This document shows, piece after piece, positions 51,969-61,090 of a DNA stretch of 64,000 bases. The DNA comes from Rhizobium sophorae. Lineage in GTDB: Bacteria > Pseudomonadota > Alphaproteobacteria > Rhizobiales > Rhizobiaceae. The stretch lies in the NCBI RefSeq assembly GCF_013087515.1, contig NZ_JABFCN010000055.1, positions 142,704 through 206,703 on the forward strand, written 5' to 3'. The notes below the pieces were generated by a model. It was given only the letters and a program-made list of their open reading frames with translations, was not told where the DNA came from and did not search any database. Within the stretch, counting starts at the first letter, position 1. Each line of letters begins with the position of its first letter. The position numbers were made by a program, and so were the translations under genes.

Positions 51969-52072
51969 TATTACAGCGCCACGCGTCTCTCAGAAGCGCA
52001 AAAGACGCTGTAACGCTTTGAATTCCTGCATAATTCCTTAAATCGATTCCGCGCTTAAGGAATTACGCAGCA
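51969..52072. repeat. Palindromic intergenic repeat, copy C
   Basis: The element begins TATTACAGCGCCACGCGTCT and includes AAGACGCTGTAACGCTTTG and TCCTTAAATCGATTCCGCG before TTAAGGAATTACGCAG. It is collinear with copy B and fills the gap before cspA. Confidence 0.7.
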
Positions 52073-52180
52073 GCCCGCTGGCCGACGCAGCAAAAAGGCC
52101 AGGCAACGTGCCTGACCTCAATAATATCATGCTTTCGACAGTGCCGGTACATCCGCGGTCAAAGGGAAGCAGATTTCAGT

Positions 52181-52390
52181 TTAAGCAGCTTGGAGATTGC
52201 AAGCGGACATTTTGCCCGACTTGTTATCGCGCTCAAGCTCGTAGCCGATCTTCTGGCCTTCGACGATTTCACGCATTCCAGCGCGTTCGACGGCAGAGAT
52301 GTGGACGAAGGCGTCAGCGCCGCCATCGTCAGGCTGAATGAAGCCGAAGCCCTTGGTGGAATTGAACCATTTAACTGTGCCAGTGGTCAT
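52181..52390 (-). CDS. cspA: Cold-shock domain protein
   Basis: A 69-aa single cold-shock domain starting MTTGTVKWFNSTKGFGFIQP, with the RNP1-like KGFGFIQ and RNP2-like DAFVHISAVE motifs. It binds single-stranded RNA/DNA. AAAGGG lies upstream of ATG 52390; ATG 52405 is a weaker alternative. A strong promoter sits about 145-170 bp upstream, leaving a long 5' leader typical of csp genes. Confidence 0.95.
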   Translation of the reverse strand: MTTGTVKWFNSTKGFGFIQPDDGGADAFVHISAVERAGMREIVEGQKIGYELERDNKSGKMSACNLQAA

Positions 52391-52532
52391 AACAAACCCT
52401 TTCATAGCAATTGAACGACCGCACGTGCGGAAGCACGACGGATGATGATCTCGATTTTGAAGAGGGAAGTTCGTCCAGGGCACGTTGCCAGCGTGCGATA
52501 ACAAAAGTCAAACAAGCAATATCGACAATCGA

Positions 52533-52561
52533 GATATAGTCATTCAATCCAAATTTGTCAA
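52533..52561 (-). promoter_or_regulatory. Sigma-70-type promoter of cspA
   Basis: On the minus strand TTGACA (52561-52556) is separated by 17 bp from TATATC (52538-52533), a near-consensus promoter. Transcription would start near 52525, giving an ~135-nt leader. This and the tdm 3' end occupy the 301-bp gap 52391-52691. Confidence 0.75.
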
Positions 52562-52691
52562 CTTTTAGTTTTTGAGGGTCGCACACTCAATATGAGGTTG
52601 CATCTCAGTCGGTTTGCATGCCGCCGCTAAAACGTGCGCTTCAGCAACAGCGCAAGAAGCCGATCAACGTCCTCGCCCTCAAAAGCAGGCA

Positions 52692-55061
52692 TTACGAGCG
52701 CGGCCGCGTTTTCTGCGGATCGTAATGCGAAAGGGGCACGACCGTCGCCGGCAGGCGCTTCTGGTGGCCGTCGAGCTTGCCGATTTCGACCTCGGTGCCG
52801 GGGCTTGCATGCATCACGTCGATGCGGGCGAGCGCGATCGTCTTGCCGAGGATCGGCGAGCGCGTGGCGCTGGTGATAACGCCCACTTGGGCGCGGCCAA
52901 TATGGATGCAATCGCCATGGCCGACGGCTTCGTTGGCCTTGATGTCGAGGCCAACGAGCATATGGCGCGGATGCTCCTTGCGCCGGATCAGCGCCTCGCG
53001 GCCGATGAAATCGTCCTGTTTGGATTTCAGCGGCACCGTGAAGCCGATCCCGGCCTCGAACGGGTCCGTCTGGTCGGTGAATTCGTGATGGGCGAAGATC
53101 AGGCCCGCCTCGATGCGGACCATGTCGAGCGCCTCCAGCCCCATCGGCTTCAACCCATGCGGCTGCCCGGCCTCCCAGACGGCGTCGAACACGGTCAGCG
53201 CATCCTTCGGATGGCAGAAGATCTCGTAGCCGAGCTCGCCGGTGTAACCGGTGCGCGAGACGACGATCGGGGTACCCTCGAAGCCGCCGATGCGGCCGAC
53301 GGTGAAGCGGAACCATTCGAGCTCGCCGATCGTCGGCTGGCGCGGCGCCGTCCAGATGATTTCCTTGAGGATATCGCGGCTCTTCGGACCCTGCAGGGCG
53401 ATATTGTGCATCTGATCGGTCGAGGAGCGCACCCAGGCCTTGAAGCCCTTTTTCTCGGCCTGCTGGCGCAGCCATATGCCGCTGAAATCATCGCCGCCGA
53501 TCCAGCGGAAGTTTTTGTCGCCAAGCCGGAAGAGGGTGCCGTCATCGATCATGCCGCCGTTTTCATAGCACATGGCGGAATAGACGACCTGGCCGGTCGA
53601 GAGTTTGCGCACGTCGCGCGTCAGGCAATATTGCAGCAGTTCCTCGGCATCCGGCCCCGTCACCTCGAATTTCCGCAACGGCGATAGGTCGATGACGGCG
53701 GCGCGCTCGCGGCAGGCCCAGTATTCCTCCACCGGCCCTTCGCTGGAAAAGCGGTTCGGCAGCCAGTAGCCGCGATATTCGGTGTAATCCCGCGTCGAGG
53801 CGGAGAGGCGGGGATGGAAGGCGGTTTCGCGCGTCAGTTCGGCGTCTGCATCTGGGGTCATGCGATAGGCTACCGCTCGTGAGAATTTCTCTTTTCCGGA
53901 AAAGGTGCGGACGTGGATATCCGTCGGATCCCAGCCGTTCGCGGCGTCGATATCGTCAGGGCAGGACGAGGAGACGCAGACGAGATCGGTCAGCGCCCGC
54001 ATCAGCACGTAATCGCCGGGACGCGACCAGGGCTCGTCGAGATAGAGCTGGTTGTTGTGGTCGATATTGGTGTTGTAGAAATAGTTCAGCGCTTCCCAGC
54101 CCTTGCGGCTGGCAATGCCGTAGGGCGCCAGCGCAGCGTTGAAATTATCCGTGCAGTTGACGTGGCCGGGATAACCCATGTCGTCGTAATAGCGTGAATT
54201 GCAGGCGGTCGCGAAAGCATCGTGGCGCCCGACCGTATCCTGGACGATTTCGACCAGCGGCTCGAAGTCGCGGTCGAAGGCCTTGGAGGGCAGACCCGGC
54301 ATCGGATAGCTGCGGCCGAGCAGCGTGCGGGTGACGGTGGAATCCAGCGCGAGGTCGAGACCCTTGTCGACCTTGCGGGCGGCAAAAGCCTGGAAATCAG
54401 TGCACTGGCGTCCATAGACGTCGATGATCTGGATGAATTCGCCGGCCCGCACGAAATAGGCCGCGGCGGTCGCCGCCCGGATGCGGATATCCTCGACCGG
54501 ATCGGCCGCCGGCTCCGGCAGGGCGGCGGCATAGTCGCGGATCAGCTGGCTGCGCCTGATCCTGACCTCGATCGGCGTCGCTGTATCCTGCGCCTCCGGC
54601 GACATGGCGGCGGCGGGTGCGGCGACAATCAGCAGACCCTTCATGGCAATCGTGAAATCCGCCTGGCTGCCTGAGGTCGATCCTGCCCCGAAAATGCGGA
54701 GCGCTGCGGCCGAAGCCAGATCGGCGCCACGCCGCTGAAGTGCTGCACGCATGCGGGCAGCACTCTCATCCTCTGCCTGAAGAATCGCCTTCAAACCTTC
54801 GGCTGAATTGCTGAATGCCGCTCCAAGACCGGCCGCCCGGAAGCGTCCCTTTTCGTCGAGGAAAGAGATCTCGCAGACCTGCCCGCCCTCGCTGTCAATG
54901 ACGCTGACGCGGTCGCCCGGCTCGACGCGCATGACGACAGATCCGCCGCCCTTTGCCCGGTAGCGCTCGGTTCCTTCCGGCAGGGCGGGAATGCCGGGAT
55001 AATGCACGAGGCTCGCAGTCGCCGGGCGCAGGCCGCTCATAGCAGGATGAAGTTCTCGCAT
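52692..55061 (-). CDS. tdm: Trimethylamine-N-oxide demethylase (DUF1989-GcvT fusion)
   Basis: A 789-aa protein with ATG 55061 preceded by GAGGG. The N-terminal ~400 residues are DUF1989-like (VMRVEPGDRVSVIDSEGGQV, VYGRQCTDFQAFAARK, HDAFATACNSRYYDDMGYPG, VNCTDNFNAALAPYGI). The C-terminal ~370 residues are a GcvT domain (ERAAVIDLSPLRKFEVTGPD, SRTGYTGELGYEIFCHPKDA). This fusion is the known architecture of Tdm, which splits TMAO to dimethylamine and formaldehyde, the GcvT domain passing the carbon to folate. It is divergent from the APC permease gene. Confidence 0.9.
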   Translation of the reverse strand: MRELHPAMSGLRPATASLVHYPGIPALPEGTERYRAKGGGSVVMRVEPGDRVSVIDSEGGQVCEISFLDEKGRFRAAGLGAAFSNSAEGLKAILQAEDESAARMRAALQRRGADLASAAALRIFGAGSTSGSQADFTIAMKGLLIVAAPAAAMSPEAQDTATPIEVRIRRSQLIRDYAAALPEPAADPVEDIRIRAATAAAYFVRAGEFIQIIDVYGRQCTDFQAFAARKVDKGLDLALDSTVTRTLLGRSYPMPGLPSKAFDRDFEPLVEIVQDTVGRHDAFATACNSRYYDDMGYPGHVNCTDNFNAALAPYGIASRKGWEALNYFYNTNIDHNNQLYLDEPWSRPGDYVLMRALTDLVCVSSSCPDDIDAANGWDPTDIHVRTFSGKEKFSRAVAYRMTPDADAELTRETAFHPRLSASTRDYTEYRGYWLPNRFSSEGPVEEYWACRERAAVIDLSPLRKFEVTGPDAEELLQYCLTRDVRKLSTGQVVYSAMCYENGGMIDDGTLFRLGDKNFRWIGGDDFSGIWLRQQAEKKGFKAWVRSSTDQMHNIALQGPKSRDILKEIIWTAPRQPTIGELEWFRFTVGRIGGFEGTPIVVSRTGYTGELGYEIFCHPKDALTVFDAVWEAGQPHGLKPMGLEALDMVRIEAGLIFAHHEFTDQTDPFEAGIGFTVPLKSKQDDFIGREALIRRKEHPRHMLVGLDIKANEAVGHGDCIHIGRAQVGVITSATRSPILGKTIALARIDVMHASPGTEVEIGKLDGHQKRLPATVVPLSHYDPQKTRPRS

Positions 55062-55309
55062 GCTGCCCTCATGGGTATCGGGCGTGCCCTCGGGCACGCC
55101 AACACAGGTTACAAAATGGGTGGAGAAAGTAAAGCGATGTTGACTAAAAAGAAAATATCTTCACTATGCATAAAGAGTTCAGACTCGGGAATCCGTCGGG
55201 AACACGGATCGCCAAAATCATCCGGGCGGACTTGAGACAATGAGGGAGACACGTTCAGGGAGACGTACAAAAGATACGTCCGGAACAGATATAATGGGGA
55301 ATTTCAACG

Positions 55310-57094
55310 ATGACAGACGCTGTGGAGGCCGGGATTTCGTCCGGCACCGAAGGTAAGCTTATACGCGCCCTCGATTGGAAGGGCGCATTCTGGGTGGCTG
55401 CGGGCGTGCCGCCGCTCGTCCTATTCTCTATCGGCGGCATCGCAGGCACGACGGGCAAGCTCGCCTTCGTCGTCTGGATCATCTCGATGGTGATGGGTTT
55501 CCTGCAATCCTTCACCTATGCCGAAATCGCCGGCATGTTCGCCAACAAATCCGGCGGCGCCTCGGTCTACGGCGCCACGGCCTGGCTTCGTTATTCGAAA
55601 TTCATCGCGCCGCTCTCCGTCTGGTGCAACTGGTTTGCCTGGTCGCCGGTGCTATCGCTCGGCTGCGCCATCGCCGCCGGTTACATCCTCAACGCATTCT
55701 ACCCGATTCCGGCAGCGGATTCGCAGATGGTCCTCGACTGGATCTCAACGCATGCCGCTTCCGTCACGGCCGACAGCCCCCGCGTCGCCGAATATATCGC
55801 GGCCCATGCCGGCACCACGCCGGATGACGCCGTCAAGGCATTGCTCGGCACCGACGGCGTCGCCGCCCTGACGCCGGCGATCCGCAGCTGGTCGCTGTTG
55901 AGCTTCAATATTCCCTTCCTTGCCACCGCCAATATCAACGCCACCTTCTTCATCGGCGGCATCCTGATGCTGATCATCTTCGCCATCCAGCATCGCGGCA
56001 TTTCGGAAACGGCAAGCGTGCAGAAGTGGCTGGCAATCATCGTGCTGGTGCCGCTGCTGATCATCGGCCTTTACCCGATCGTCAGCGGCCAGATCCTTGC
56101 CACCAACGTCACCGGTCTCGTGCCGCCGACAGCCGCCTATGCCGCTACCGACGGCACCTGGAGCAATGGCGGCTGGACGCTCTTCCTCGGCGGTCTCTAT
56201 ATCGCCGCCTGGTCGACCTACGGCTTCGAGACGGCGGTCTGCTACACCCGCGAACTCAAGAACCCGAAGACCGACACCTTCAAGGCGATCTTTTATTCCG
56301 GCCTTGCCTGCTGCCTGTTCTTCTTCCTCGTGCCCTTCGCCTTCCAGGGCGTTCTCGGCCATGCAGGCATGCTGGCCCCCGGCATCGTCGACGGCACCGG
56401 CGTTGCCGAAGCGCTCGGCGGCCTGATCGGCGCCGGCAGGGTCATCACCCAGTTGCTCGTCGTACTGATGATCATGGCGCTCTTCCTCGCCATCATGACG
56501 GCGATGGCAGGCTCCTCGCGCACGCTCTACCAGGGCTCGAAAGATGGCTGGCTGCCGAAATATCTCGACCACGTCAACGAACACGGCGCGCCGACCAGGG
56601 CGATGTGGACCGATTTCGCCTTCAATCTCTTCCTGCTGGCGATCGCCTCGGATGTCGGCGGCTATTTCTTCGTGCTCGCCGTCTCGAATGTCGGCTACAT
56701 CATCTTCAACTTCCTGAACCTCAATTCCGGCTGGATCCACCGGATGGATTCCGGCCATATCGAACGCCCCTGGAAGGCGCCGACCTGGCTGATCGGCCTC
56801 AATACCGTGCTGGCCTTCGTCAATGCGCTGTTCCTCGGTGCGGGTGCCAAGGTCTGGGGTTATTCCAATGCGCTCTGGGTCGGCTTCATCTTCGCCGCCC
56901 TGATCCTGCCGGTCTTCGCCTATCGCCATTATGTGCGCGACGGCGGCAAGTTCCCGGCCGGTGCGATGGAGGATCTCGGCCTGGTCGGCCAGGACCTCGG
57001 CGTCAAGAAAGCCGGCATGCTGCCCTATCTCGCACTCGCCGGCGGCCTGGCGATCGTCCTGATCGCCAACGTCATCTTCCAGCTTCCGGCCTAA
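55310..57094 (+). CDS. APC-superfamily amino acid/amine permease
   Basis: A 594-aa protein with about 12 membrane helices (WVAAGVPPLVLFSIGGIAG, FVVWIISMVMGFLQSFTYAE, LLVVLMIMALFLAIMTAMAG) and an extra extracytoplasmic insert of ~70 residues after the third or fourth helix. GGGGA precedes ATG 55310. It is divergent from tdm, so uptake of a methylated amine or derivative is a fair guess; sequence alone only supports the APC family. Confidence 0.85.
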   Translation: MTDAVEAGISSGTEGKLIRALDWKGAFWVAAGVPPLVLFSIGGIAGTTGKLAFVVWIISMVMGFLQSFTYAEIAGMFANKSGGASVYGATAWLRYSKFIAPLSVWCNWFAWSPVLSLGCAIAAGYILNAFYPIPAADSQMVLDWISTHAASVTADSPRVAEYIAAHAGTTPDDAVKALLGTDGVAALTPAIRSWSLLSFNIPFLATANINATFFIGGILMLIIFAIQHRGISETASVQKWLAIIVLVPLLIIGLYPIVSGQILATNVTGLVPPTAAYAATDGTWSNGGWTLFLGGLYIAAWSTYGFETAVCYTRELKNPKTDTFKAIFYSGLACCLFFFLVPFAFQGVLGHAGMLAPGIVDGTGVAEALGGLIGAGRVITQLLVVLMIMALFLAIMTAMAGSSRTLYQGSKDGWLPKYLDHVNEHGAPTRAMWTDFAFNLFLLAIASDVGGYFFVLAVSNVGYIIFNFLNLNSGWIHRMDSGHIERPWKAPTWLIGLNTVLAFVNALFLGAGAKVWGYSNALWVGFIFAALILPVFAYRHYVRDGGKFPAGAMEDLGLVGQDLGVKKAGMLPYLALAGGLAIVLIANVIFQLPA

Positions 57095-57121
57095 AATCGC
57101 CTCCCAAGCAGACAGGCCGCC

Positions 57122-57150
57122 AAGCCGCCATGGAAACATGGCGGCTTTTT
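57122..57150 (+). terminator. Rho-independent terminator after the APC permease
   Basis: AAGCCGCCATG (57122-57132), GAAA tetraloop, CATGGCGGCTT (57137-57147), then TTT. An 11-bp stem with a GNRA-like loop and T-run lies 28 bp after the permease stop. Confidence 0.9.
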
Positions 57151-57245
57151 CGCGCTCAGATTTCTTTGATTTAGATCCGGATGACTATAAGCCGAACCGA
57201 CCTAAAATCACCCGGATGCAATGGTGCAAACCCGTTTCACCACGG

Positions 57246-58007
57246 TCATACGATGGTCTCGCCGCCGTCGACGACGAGGATCTGCCCGGTCACGTAGGAC
57301 GAGCGGTCCGAGACGAGGAAGAGAATGGGCTCCGCAATCTCCGAGACATTAGCCCAGCGTCCGAGCGGCACCTTCTCGGCGATATAGGCCTCGATCGCGT
57401 CGCGCCCGCCCATCTGGGCGATGAACGGTTCGTTGAAGGGCGTATCCACCCAGCCTGGGCAGAGCGCGTTGACGCGGATGCCGAACCTGGCGTAGTCGCC
57501 CGCCATCTGCCGTGTCATAGCGATGACGGCATGTTTCGTCGTCGTATAGGCGATCATCTCGCGATCGTAGAGCACGCCAGACGAGGAGGAGGTGTTGAGG
57601 ATGACGCCGCGGCCGGCCTTCTTCATCAGCGGCATGACGAAGCGAGCCGCCATGAAATGCGCTCGGACATTCAGGCTCCACGACCTGTCGAACCCCTCGA
57701 CGGCCACCTGTTCCAGATCGCCCGCCACCTGTGCGCCGGCATGATTGTGGAGGATGTCGATCCGGCCGTGACGTTCGGCGACCGCGGCGATGCCGGCTTC
57801 GAGTGCCACGTCGTCGGTGACGTCGAGAATAAGGCTCTCGGCCCTGCCGCCGGCGGCCTCGATCCGACCGACGGTCTCCGCGGCATTGGCGGCATTCAGG
57901 TCGGCCACCACAACGAACGCGCCTTCCCCTGCCATGATCAAGGCACCCGCCTGGCCGATGCCCGACCCCGCTCCGGTGACGATCGCGATGCGATTTTCAA
58001 GAATCAT
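57246..58007 (-). CDS. SDR-family NAD(P)-dependent oxidoreductase
   Basis: A 253-aa classical short-chain dehydrogenase: AIVTGAGSGIGQAGAL, DLNAAN (acidic residue suggesting NAD preference), NHAGAQ in place of NNAG, Ser before YTTTKHAVI (YxxxK), and CPGWVDTPF. Substrate unknown. It lies 13 nt downstream of the ABC permease genes on the same strand, so it may act on the transported compound. Confidence 0.9.
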   Translation of the reverse strand: MILENRIAIVTGAGSGIGQAGALIMAGEGAFVVVADLNAANAAETVGRIEAAGGRAESLILDVTDDVALEAGIAAVAERHGRIDILHNHAGAQVAGDLEQVAVEGFDRSWSLNVRAHFMAARFVMPLMKKAGRGVILNTSSSSGVLYDREMIAYTTTKHAVIAMTRQMAGDYARFGIRVNALCPGWVDTPFNEPFIAQMGGRDAIEAYIAEKVPLGRWANVSEIAEPILFLVSDRSSYVTGQILVVDGGETIV

Positions 58008-58020
58008 CGGTGTTTCCCGT

Positions 58021-58830
58021 TCAGTTTGTTGTTTTCTCGCGCATCAGAAAGCGCGCGATGAGGATCAGTCCCAGCGATGCGACGAGCACCATGGTGGCAA
58101 TGGCGTTGATCTCCGGCGTCACGCCACGTCGGATCGAGGCGAAGACATAGATCGGCAGTGTCGTGTTCGAGCCCGCAACAAAGAAGGCAATGATGAAATC
58201 GTCGAAGGAGAAGGTGAAGGCGAGCAGGAAACCGGCAAGGATCGACGGCAGGATCTGCGGCAGCACGATCTGGCGGAAGGTGGTGAAGGGCGTGGCGTAA
58301 AGATCGCTCGACGCCTCGACGATGTCGCGACCGAGGCCGGCGATTCGCGCTTTGACGATCATCGTCACCAGCGCCATGGTGAAGAGGCCGTGGGCGGCGA
58401 TGATCGAGCCGTAGCCGAGCGAAAGCTTCGGCGCCTGTTCGCCTTGCCAGACGGCGGCGATCAGTGGATTGACGAAGCCGAAGACTTCGACCAGCGCCAC
58501 CAGCGTCGCAATGCCGATGACGACGCCGGGAACAACGATCGCCGCAGCGAACAGCCCGTCGAAGACCGCTCGCGTGCGGGCGCCGAGCCGCTCCATGCCG
58601 ATCGCCGCCATCGTGCCGAAAATGGCCGCCAGCCCGGCGCTGGTAGAGGCGATGATCAGGCTGTTCTGCAGCGCTTCCATCAGGAAGGTGTTGGCGAGCG
58701 CCTTGCCATACCATTGTGTCGAGAAGCCGGTGAACTCGCTGGCATTGCGGCCGGCATTGAAAGAGAACAGCACGACAAGCGCGATCGGCGTGTAGAGGAA
58801 CAGGTAGACTGCGGTGACCAGCGCGCGCAT
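58021..58830 (-). CDS. ABC transporter permease, PotC-like
   Basis: A 269-aa inner-membrane protein with about six helices and the EAA loop (VEASSDLYATPFTTFRQIVL, followed by PQILPSILAGFLLAF). It matches polyamine/opine-type permease 2 (PotC). Stop and start overlap the upstream permease. Confidence 0.9.
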   Translation of the reverse strand: MRALVTAVYLFLYTPIALVVLFSFNAGRNASEFTGFSTQWYGKALANTFLMEALQNSLIIASTSAGLAAIFGTMAAIGMERLGARTRAVFDGLFAAAIVVPGVVIGIATLVALVEVFGFVNPLIAAVWQGEQAPKLSLGYGSIIAAHGLFTMALVTMIVKARIAGLGRDIVEASSDLYATPFTTFRQIVLPQILPSILAGFLLAFTFSFDDFIIAFFVAGSNTTLPIYVFASIRRGVTPEINAIATMVLVASLGLILIARFLMREKTTN

Positions 58831-59696
58831 CAGACGAGATCCACCTGGCGGGTACCGGCAACGCGCCAGGCAATGCGCATGGCGATCAAAAGCACGATGA
58901 CGACAACGACGACGAGGGTGACGGCGATTGCAGAGCCGAACGGCCAGTTGCGCGATTGCAGGAAGAGGTCGACCAACGCATTGCCGATGAAGAAGACCTT
59001 GCCGCCACCAAGCAGCTGCGGGATCAGATATTCGCCGAGCAGCAGGATGGTGACAAGGGCGATGCCGGTCATCACGCCTGGAAGCGACAGCGGCAGCGTG
59101 ATGCCGAAGAAGGTCGAAAGCGGCCGCGCGCCGAGATCGGCAGAAGCCTCCAGCAGGCGGCGGTCGAGCTTTTCGAGGCTGACATAGATCGGCATGATCA
59201 TTAGCGGCAGGTAGCCGTAGACGATGCCGAGCAGCACGGCGCCCGGCGTGTTCAGCAGCCTGACATTTTCGATGCCGACCATCTCCAAGAGATGCGGAAT
59301 GCCGCGGGCACCGAGAATGTACATCCAGGCATAGGTGCGCACCAGAAGGCTGGTCCAGAAGGGCACGACGACGAGGGAGACCAGCAGCAGCCGGTATTTG
59401 GCGCTTGCCTTGACGGCCAGGTAATAGGCAACCGGATAGGCGACCAGCAGGCAGGCGAAGGCGCCGATCGGCGCAAGGATCAGCGTGTTCTTGAAGGCTG
59501 CGGCGCGCGAACCGAGATTGGCGAACTGCGCAAAGGTGAAGGCCGCCTGATAACCACCCTCGGGCGCCCGCTCGCCGAAGGCAAAGACGATGATGGCGAT
59601 GAAGGGCAGCACCAGGAACACGAACAGCCAGATGCTGGCCGGCGCGACGAGCGCGACCGTGACGAGGCGTTTTTTCGTGTTCGGTGCAAAGGGCAT
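58830..59696 (-). CDS. ABC transporter permease, PotB-like
   Basis: About 288 aa from ATG 59696. It has six helices and the EAA loop LLEASADLGARPLSTFFGIT. It pairs with the PotC-like permease to form the membrane channel. The open frame up to 59741 enters the repeat and is not used. Confidence 0.9.
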   Translation of the reverse strand: MPFAPNTKKRLVTVALVAPASIWLFVFLVLPFIAIIVFAFGERAPEGGYQAAFTFAQFANLGSRAAAFKNTLILAPIGAFACLLVAYPVAYYLAVKASAKYRLLLVSLVVVPFWTSLLVRTYAWMYILGARGIPHLLEMVGIENVRLLNTPGAVLLGIVYGYLPLMIMPIYVSLEKLDRRLLEASADLGARPLSTFFGITLPLSLPGVMTGIALVTILLLGEYLIPQLLGGGKVFFIGNALVDLFLQSRNWPFGSAIAVTLVVVVVIVLLIAMRIAWRVAGTRQVDLV

Positions 59697-59734
59697 TTCA
59701 GTCCACGCGACTTTTTGAAAGAGCAACTGTCGGC

Positions 59735-59905
59735 GCCCCACTCTCCCTCTTCTCCCCAGCGGGGAGAAGTGCCGAGCAAAGCGAGGCGATGAGGGGATGA
59801 GGAGCGAAGCGACGAATGCCTTGAGCTCAAGCGAAAGGCAGCATCTGTCGCCCCCTCATCCGACCCTTCGGGCCACCTTCTCCCCGCTGCGGAGAAGGCG
59901 AGATC
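59735..59905. repeat. REP-like rhizobial intergenic repeat pair
   Basis: CTTCTCCCC (59749) with GGGGAGAAG (59761) and the related CCTTCTCC (59876) with GGAGAAGG (59891) form two hairpins about 110 bp apart in opposite context, with GATGAGGGG and CCCCTCATC between. The layout is a common BIME/REP-type element, here between the binding-protein and permease genes. Confidence 0.7.
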
Positions 59906-59908
59906 GGA

Positions 59909-61069
59909 TCAAGCCGACTTGAAGCGCGCCATTAGCTCCGCGCGGCCGGGATCGGTCAGCGTTACCGCCGCGCCGAATTCCAGCGGCGTCAGCTGCGCCT
60001 CGTCGGGATAGACGATCTTGTTGGTGGTGATCTCCTTCGGCAGCAGCGCGATGACGCGGCTGTCTGTCGTCGGCGCACCGTTGGCGATGTGCTCCTTGAC
60101 GGCATTGGCCGGGTCCATCAGGTAGTTGAGCAGCGCATAACCCGCCGCCTTGTTCGGTGCATCCTTCGGGATGGCGTAATAATCGGTCCAGATCTCGCCG
60201 CCATCGGTGCCGAGCACGTAGGCGATCTCGGGAACGTCGCGGTTCAGCTGCGCGCCGTCATTGGTCCAGCACATGGTGAGCCAGGCGTCGGTGGCGCGCA
60301 TGGCCGGCTGGTAGTCGCTGTTGATGGCGAAAAGGTGCGGCTTGACCTTGATCAGCAGTTCCTCCGCCTTGGCGAGTTCGTCCGCCTTGATCGAGTTGAA
60401 ACCGTAGCCGAGCGAGACCAGCGCGCTGCCGATCGTCGTCAGCTGATAGTCGTGCACCATGGCGCGGCCGTCGGCCTCGGTCTGGACGATCTCGAAGAAG
60501 TCCTTCCAGCTCGACAGCTTGGTCTTGATCTTCGAGGTATTGACCGAGAACCCTGTCGTGCCCCAGTTCTTCGGCACGGCATAGGTCTTGCCGTCGATCA
60601 TGCCTTCCTTGGTGAAGCGCGGATTCTCCGTCGCCTGGCTGAAATTCGGGATCTTCGACAGGTCGAGTTCGTCGATCAGGCCGAGCTTGTGGTGAGTGGA
60701 GATCGTGTAATTGGTCGGCACGAAGAGCGACCACCCGGAGGCACCCGCCTGGAGCTTGGCCAGCATTTCCTCGTTGGAGCCGAAAACGTTGACCTCGACG
60801 GCGACGCCGGTCGCCGCCTTGAAGTTCTCGAAGGTCGCCGGGTCGTGGTAGTTCGGCCATGTGGCGATCGACATCTGGGTGCCGAGATCCTCGGCATAGG
60901 CGGGTGTCGACAGCGCGCCGGGGAAACGCGAAAGCACGGCGGCCGCAAGCCCGAGGCCGGTGATGCCGAGGAAGTGGCGGCGACTGACGGAGCCGCGCTT
61001 CAGGCGCATGAACTCGTCCATGAAGCCTTCAGGGGTAATGGGTAGATTATCCTTGTAGTCCTTGCACAT
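59909..61069 (-). CDS. ABC transporter substrate-binding protein (spermidine/putrescine type), Tat-exported
   Basis: A 386-aa protein with a twin-arginine signal (SVSRRHFLGITGLGLAAAVL) cleaved near PAYAED. The mature part has the PotD/PotF-like pattern: MSIATWPNYHDPATFENFKA, EEMLAKLQAGASGWSLFVPT, IYYAIPKDAPNKAAGY-like near the end. Ligand probably a polyamine or similar cationic compound; Tat export is notable for a binding protein. Confidence 0.88.
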   Translation of the reverse strand: MCKDYKDNLPITPEGFMDEFMRLKRGSVSRRHFLGITGLGLAAAVLSRFPGALSTPAYAEDLGTQMSIATWPNYHDPATFENFKAATGVAVEVNVFGSNEEMLAKLQAGASGWSLFVPTNYTISTHHKLGLIDELDLSKIPNFSQATENPRFTKEGMIDGKTYAVPKNWGTTGFSVNTSKIKTKLSSWKDFFEIVQTEADGRAMVHDYQLTTIGSALVSLGYGFNSIKADELAKAEELLIKVKPHLFAINSDYQPAMRATDAWLTMCWTNDGAQLNRDVPEIAYVLGTDGGEIWTDYYAIPKDAPNKAAGYALLNYLMDPANAVKEHIANGAPTTDSRVIALLPKEITTNKIVYPDEAQLTPLEFGAAVTLTDPGRAELMARFKSA

Positions 61070-61090
61070 GATCTGTTCCCTTGTTCTGGT

